In this document: positions 63,201 to 64,000 of the stretch, piece by piece
Layout of the letters: every line of letters starts with the position of its first letter
Numbering within the stretch: position 1 is the stretch's first letter
Assembly: GCA_039105265.1 (NCBI GenBank)
Contig: JAPFFF010000007.1
Location: 2,790,001 to 2,854,000, forward strand
DNA: 64,000 nt
Source: Tritrichomonas musculus
Lineage: Eukaryota; Parabasalia; Tritrichomonadida; Tritrichomonadidae
Direction: 5' to 3'
Position numbers and translations under genes: made by a program
Notes under the pieces: model-generated
What the model was told of the DNA's origin: nothing
The model's database searches: none
What the model saw: the letters and a program-made list of their open reading frames with translations, nothing else

Positions 63201-64000
63201 TTATGAATTTTTGTATTAGTTGAAAAACTGGCACAACCATAAGCATTATTTCGTCTACCAAATTCTTCAATTAATTTTACATGGCTCTTAATCTTTGCTA
63301 TTATGTCTCCTTTGGGAATAAGGCCTTTCCTATACATGTTGTATATGAAAGAAGCCTTACAAAAAGATTCACAAAAAGATTCCATCATTTTGGATGAAAT
63401 TAAAGGCAATAAAAACTTTAAATTTTTCGTTTCTTCTTCTTCTTTGGATTTATCAAGCTCAACTAATAAATCAACAAGATAATGATGCAATAGAAAATAA
63501 TTATTAATTATTTGGATTAGAAATGCAGCCAGTTCTCTAACATCATCTTCTTTTCGTGACCAAAATGAGTCAACTATTTCGTTTTTGACCTTTAAAACCG
63601 AACTTTCATTAATATGACATAATAAATTAAATAGATTATCAATCGAATCGATATCTTCTTGCTGATCGTCAATAAGTTGCGATAAATTGTCAAAATTATT
63701 TATGAATTGGTTAACTTTTTCTAAAATAACGTCGATTTTGAGGTCTTCAGCAATATCTTTAATGGAATTCATGTTATCAGGCGCAAGATCTACATTTTTA
63801 AAGTTAAAAAAGTCACAAATGGGTTGGAAATCATTAAATTCGTCATCATATTGATATACATAACTGGTCAAATCAGATTTTTTGGCAATTTGCTCAGAAA
63901 TTACTTGGGATGTGACAACTGCAAGCGCATTACATTGGTATTCATTATTATTGGTGATAATTGTAATTTTTTTGGAGTAATTAAATTTGATAAAATCTAA
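57257..64000 (-). CDS. Giant DUF3447/ankyrin protein with NPF-repeat region (N-terminus beyond the window)
   Basis: The frame is open from the stop at 57257 to the right edge, at least 2247 residues. The only initiator-like codon near 63871 is TTG, so the real start lies outside. The first residues in the window (SQVISEQIAKKSDLTSY) match the usual start of trichomonad DUF3447 ankyrin proteins. Counting from 63871, a DUF3447-like block lies at ~290-370 and ankyrin repeats at ~890-970, ~1120-1240 and ~1430-1540. Asn/Lys-rich low-complexity inserts include an 8-residue repeat near 650-690. Residues ~1560-1750 are the 12-residue NPF repeat; ~1750-2045 hold larger degenerate repeats. Two basic clusters at the C-terminus (SKRKRRKQ and HHRSKRKRSHK) look like nuclear signals. 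Ankyrin stacks bind proteins; NPF motifs suggest EH-domain partners. Function unknown. Confidence 0.9.
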   Translation of the reverse strand, partial: LDFIKFNYSKKITIITNNNEYQCNALAVVTSQVISEQIAKKSDLTSYVYQYDDEFNDFQPICDFFNFKNVDLAPDNMNSIKDIAEDLKIDVILEKVNQFINNFDNLSQLIDDQQEDIDSIDNLFNLLCHINESSVLKVKNEIVDSFWSRKEDDVRELAAFLIQIINNYFLLHHYLVDLLVELDKSKEEEETKNLKFLLPLISSKMMESFCESFCKASFIYNMYRKGLIPKGDIIAKIKSHVKLIEEFGRRNNAYGCASFSTNTKIHNKTFYIYNWFLPEIIELGSNYHDTLKNDYREYDNAFFNQYLPDKIDKYREMLDNGESDNEMIKALIHDDVDTLQALIAKNQVKNKEDLVPFNIFFDTRNFLNASAIHGSIKCFKYFLLNHFKVNSDLFVDAISGGNVEIIKIVDQQNIDEIYQNEQKKQNNNTNNIFNVCISNDDYKIDSIIVTIKMHKNDLFDWLLEKIFSKNNLDKRVLNKMILTSLSSGNIHSFIALIDKGFNEFGMPNMIQTTTEYGFYRLSKFILKIIQKMVNSDDLQNCLDSDVKSVLFGNLSIFKLCCSQLSNSCLSSSLKYAVMYDYISIVHYFFDTLLKENYQLDINTVQTILNYAIDKSKNDLFLYLLEQIKIACPSMCEEIDWSVSIMPSACMQCKFEIVKSIVKIIIENKEKESKKKDESKSTDTSQPSSSFNKGNDKSNNKGNDKSINKGNDKSNNKGNDKSINKRNDNLNNSFSSNLNYYFNYYRNKTNSESNNDEVNGIDFNSSLFYRDYLRNRSKSVANKNKNVIRRNDDHFSQNAMNDYSNSFINAALGKSYEICKYLIDNKLPIKFDFFINKIDELSSVSADIFKLIIDNCSPAMKSHFVQMFLIPAIKSKNKELVVLLLKEDAPLQNCLVEAVKVPDIGIVNAILEHCSDPSFVNMISPEGTVLNIAAKKQEVNIFKRLLSVPGIDPNLYDKDRRTPLQIAVSTLNPDLVEMIVDFYSDDVQINPSEVHVVLGTLLDLFDKLARCINKKLKGNNNNFWNCSDKSSSSNGNNNNNKNKLNPWAGVNNRNDNKNKNNFNHWTGFSNKNDNDNNLDDNNDDNPWNSLKDSANSNETKYRNKEQKTIEYNNEQYKKVKNIFNQIIRIKNINPNYINKKGTFLTVACSNGDIDIVKALLNLEGIDLNLYLPFNGNTPLIEAASKGYKEIFELLINHPMTKINAKNYMNQTALFVATENQNIEIIDLLINNEKLDPKENDLNNLFFISSNETAKHLIKSKFVDVNYQPVPNETKLIKAISSNDIELVELILNHPSFDKKKSLIEPALFNSIISKREEIFKKLLKVVDDEINCKNEKGERLLLFAFLHDCPNIFNDILSHPNVKFDGIDFNKLFIDSFVFDMRLENNHKVVPIETMKKIYEIDQKNRHSIDLNKLLPNGKSLFTSISPSIVNVKELVQFFLENGADPNMPDKNGIYPLEYAIKMPSFDYFIALVKSNKIDYSVKIQNKSASLAQSQTKNETYLHLAARSYDTAILSELLKRKLIDVNVTNDLGETPLMEACRHCKANNIGLLFKCDDLDYRKRNNEGLDAINIAFGTPKNDEQIKNKDEYLDRLYKSPLLSSSIFHSSISNSFAAASNLPSVNPFAAASNLPSVNPFAAASNLPSVNPFAAASNLPSVNSFSAASNLPSVNPFAAASNLPSVNSFAAASNLPSVNSFAAASNLPSVNPFSAASNLPSVNPFSAASNLPSVNPFSAASNLPSVNPFSAASNLPSVNPFAAASNLPSVNPFSAASNLPSVNPFSAASNLPSVNPFAAGESDSKINETSSSKSGSSDVKGHNPCDLASTVPASDLSVPNRPVADNSNCWSALCNSDASENAKTRSTAAIWLSGFQGKISQAADPDVSSDVDHPNEKPLSSCGAGVNPSLLSSSFAAGESDSKIKEASSSKSSSSDVHNRNSWNSASTVPASDSSVSNPFAAAPNLSSNPFAAGESDSKINETSSRKSSSSDVHNRNSWSFASTVPASDSSASNRPVSDNSDSNGNVMYWSALNSSDASENATTRHTAATWLSGGQGKISRAADRAALNDADHPSEKPLSSCGAGVSQSLLFGQAESAQNFQLQSSMKADEVESTGSDEKEAESCENEAVPLQEEEKQISSTHSKRKRRKQNKISRNDLFGIDDQNAFNFQPTYFVQNPVVFQPVYDQNLYNYQSQQYGGYMFDQQQPWLQMMQMSAAVQSQLNMQISSQEEELANILQKPVHHRSKRKRSHK
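57740..58625 (-). repeat. Degenerate large repeats in the ankyrin gene (three copies)
   Basis: Within the coding sequence the block GESDSKINETSS...STVPASD recurs three times. The first (~58,625-58,280) and third (~58,100-57,740) copies are full, about 115 residues, each running through WSAL...SDASENA and EKPLSSCGAGV to SLL. The middle copy is shorter and carries two NPF motifs instead of the second half. The pattern shows duplication followed by divergence. Confidence 0.75.
58623..59180 (-). repeat. 36-bp tandem repeat, 15 copies, encoding NPF units
   Basis: Fifteen near-identical 36-bp units plus a partial one encode the 12-residue unit NPFAAASNLPSV. Variants differ at two positions: NPF or NSF, and AAAS or SAAS. 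The repeat is free of stops in several frames on both strands because each unit is a multiple of three. The close identity between units implies recent expansion or gene conversion. Confidence 0.9.
61813..61932 (-). repeat. 24-bp tandem repeat, about 5 copies
   Basis: The ankyrin gene encodes NKGNDKSN/NKGNDKSI alternately about five times here, the last copy diverged. It sits in an Asn/Lys/Ser-rich linker between ankyrin regions. Confidence 0.75.

Overview
The window is AT-rich eukaryotic DNA carrying long, apparently intronless genes separated by short AT-rich spacers full of homopolymer runs. The gene set points to a parabasalid flagellate (trichomonad), and my best guess is Tritrichomonas. 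The signs are a DUF3447-type ankyrin protein, a giant furin-like cysteine-rich surface protein, a three-repeat Myb protein, a bacterial-type glutamate dehydrogenase, Polinton/Maverick-type DNA and TCAYW initiator-like motifs 7-14 nt upstream of several start codons. The species call is inference; no rRNA or other marker gene is in the window.

Layout. 1-9.8 kb: most of one giant protein (at least 3252 residues) with three von Willebrand A-like domains, open to the left edge. 9.8-30.7 kb: a compact run of cellular genes: an ARM/HEAT-like protein (-), an AGC/NDR-like kinase (+), a bromodomain protein (+), a PPP phosphatase (-), a CDK (+), a small multi-pass membrane protein with a C-terminal KKxx signal (+), glutamate dehydrogenase interrupted by one in-frame TGA (-), a CCDC61/VFL3 basal-body protein (-), a FANCJ/RTEL1-type helicase (+), a PP2A A-subunit-like HEAT protein (+), an RPR2/RPP21 RNase P subunit (-) and an R1R2R3 Myb protein (+).

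30.7-47.4 kb is a gene desert made largely of mobile-element debris. It holds a decayed PIF1-type helicase, a 5-kb element with Polinton/Maverick hallmarks (AG...CT ends, 6-bp target duplication, long inverted arms), a second older fragment carrying a homologue of one of its proteins, a complete-ended 2.86-kb P-element-like DNA transposon (15-bp inverted ends, perfect 8-bp target duplication) with an interrupted transposase, and two MITE-like inverted-repeat units.

47.4-64 kb: a compact PIAS/SIZ-like SUMO ligase, then two very large convergent genes. The first is a 2609-residue type I membrane protein with an almost unbroken cysteine-rich ectodomain. The second is an ankyrin protein of more than 2200 residues that runs off the right edge; it carries a 15-copy 36-bp repeat encoding EH-domain-type NPF motifs and two basic C-terminal clusters.

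There is no operon structure, as expected for a eukaryote. The genes cover signalling (kinase, CDK, PPP phosphatase, PP2A scaffold), chromatin and transcription (bromodomain, Myb, SUMO ligase), genome maintenance, flagellar basal body and cell surface. Four reading frames have their first ATG inside the open frame, and I moved their starts accordingly.
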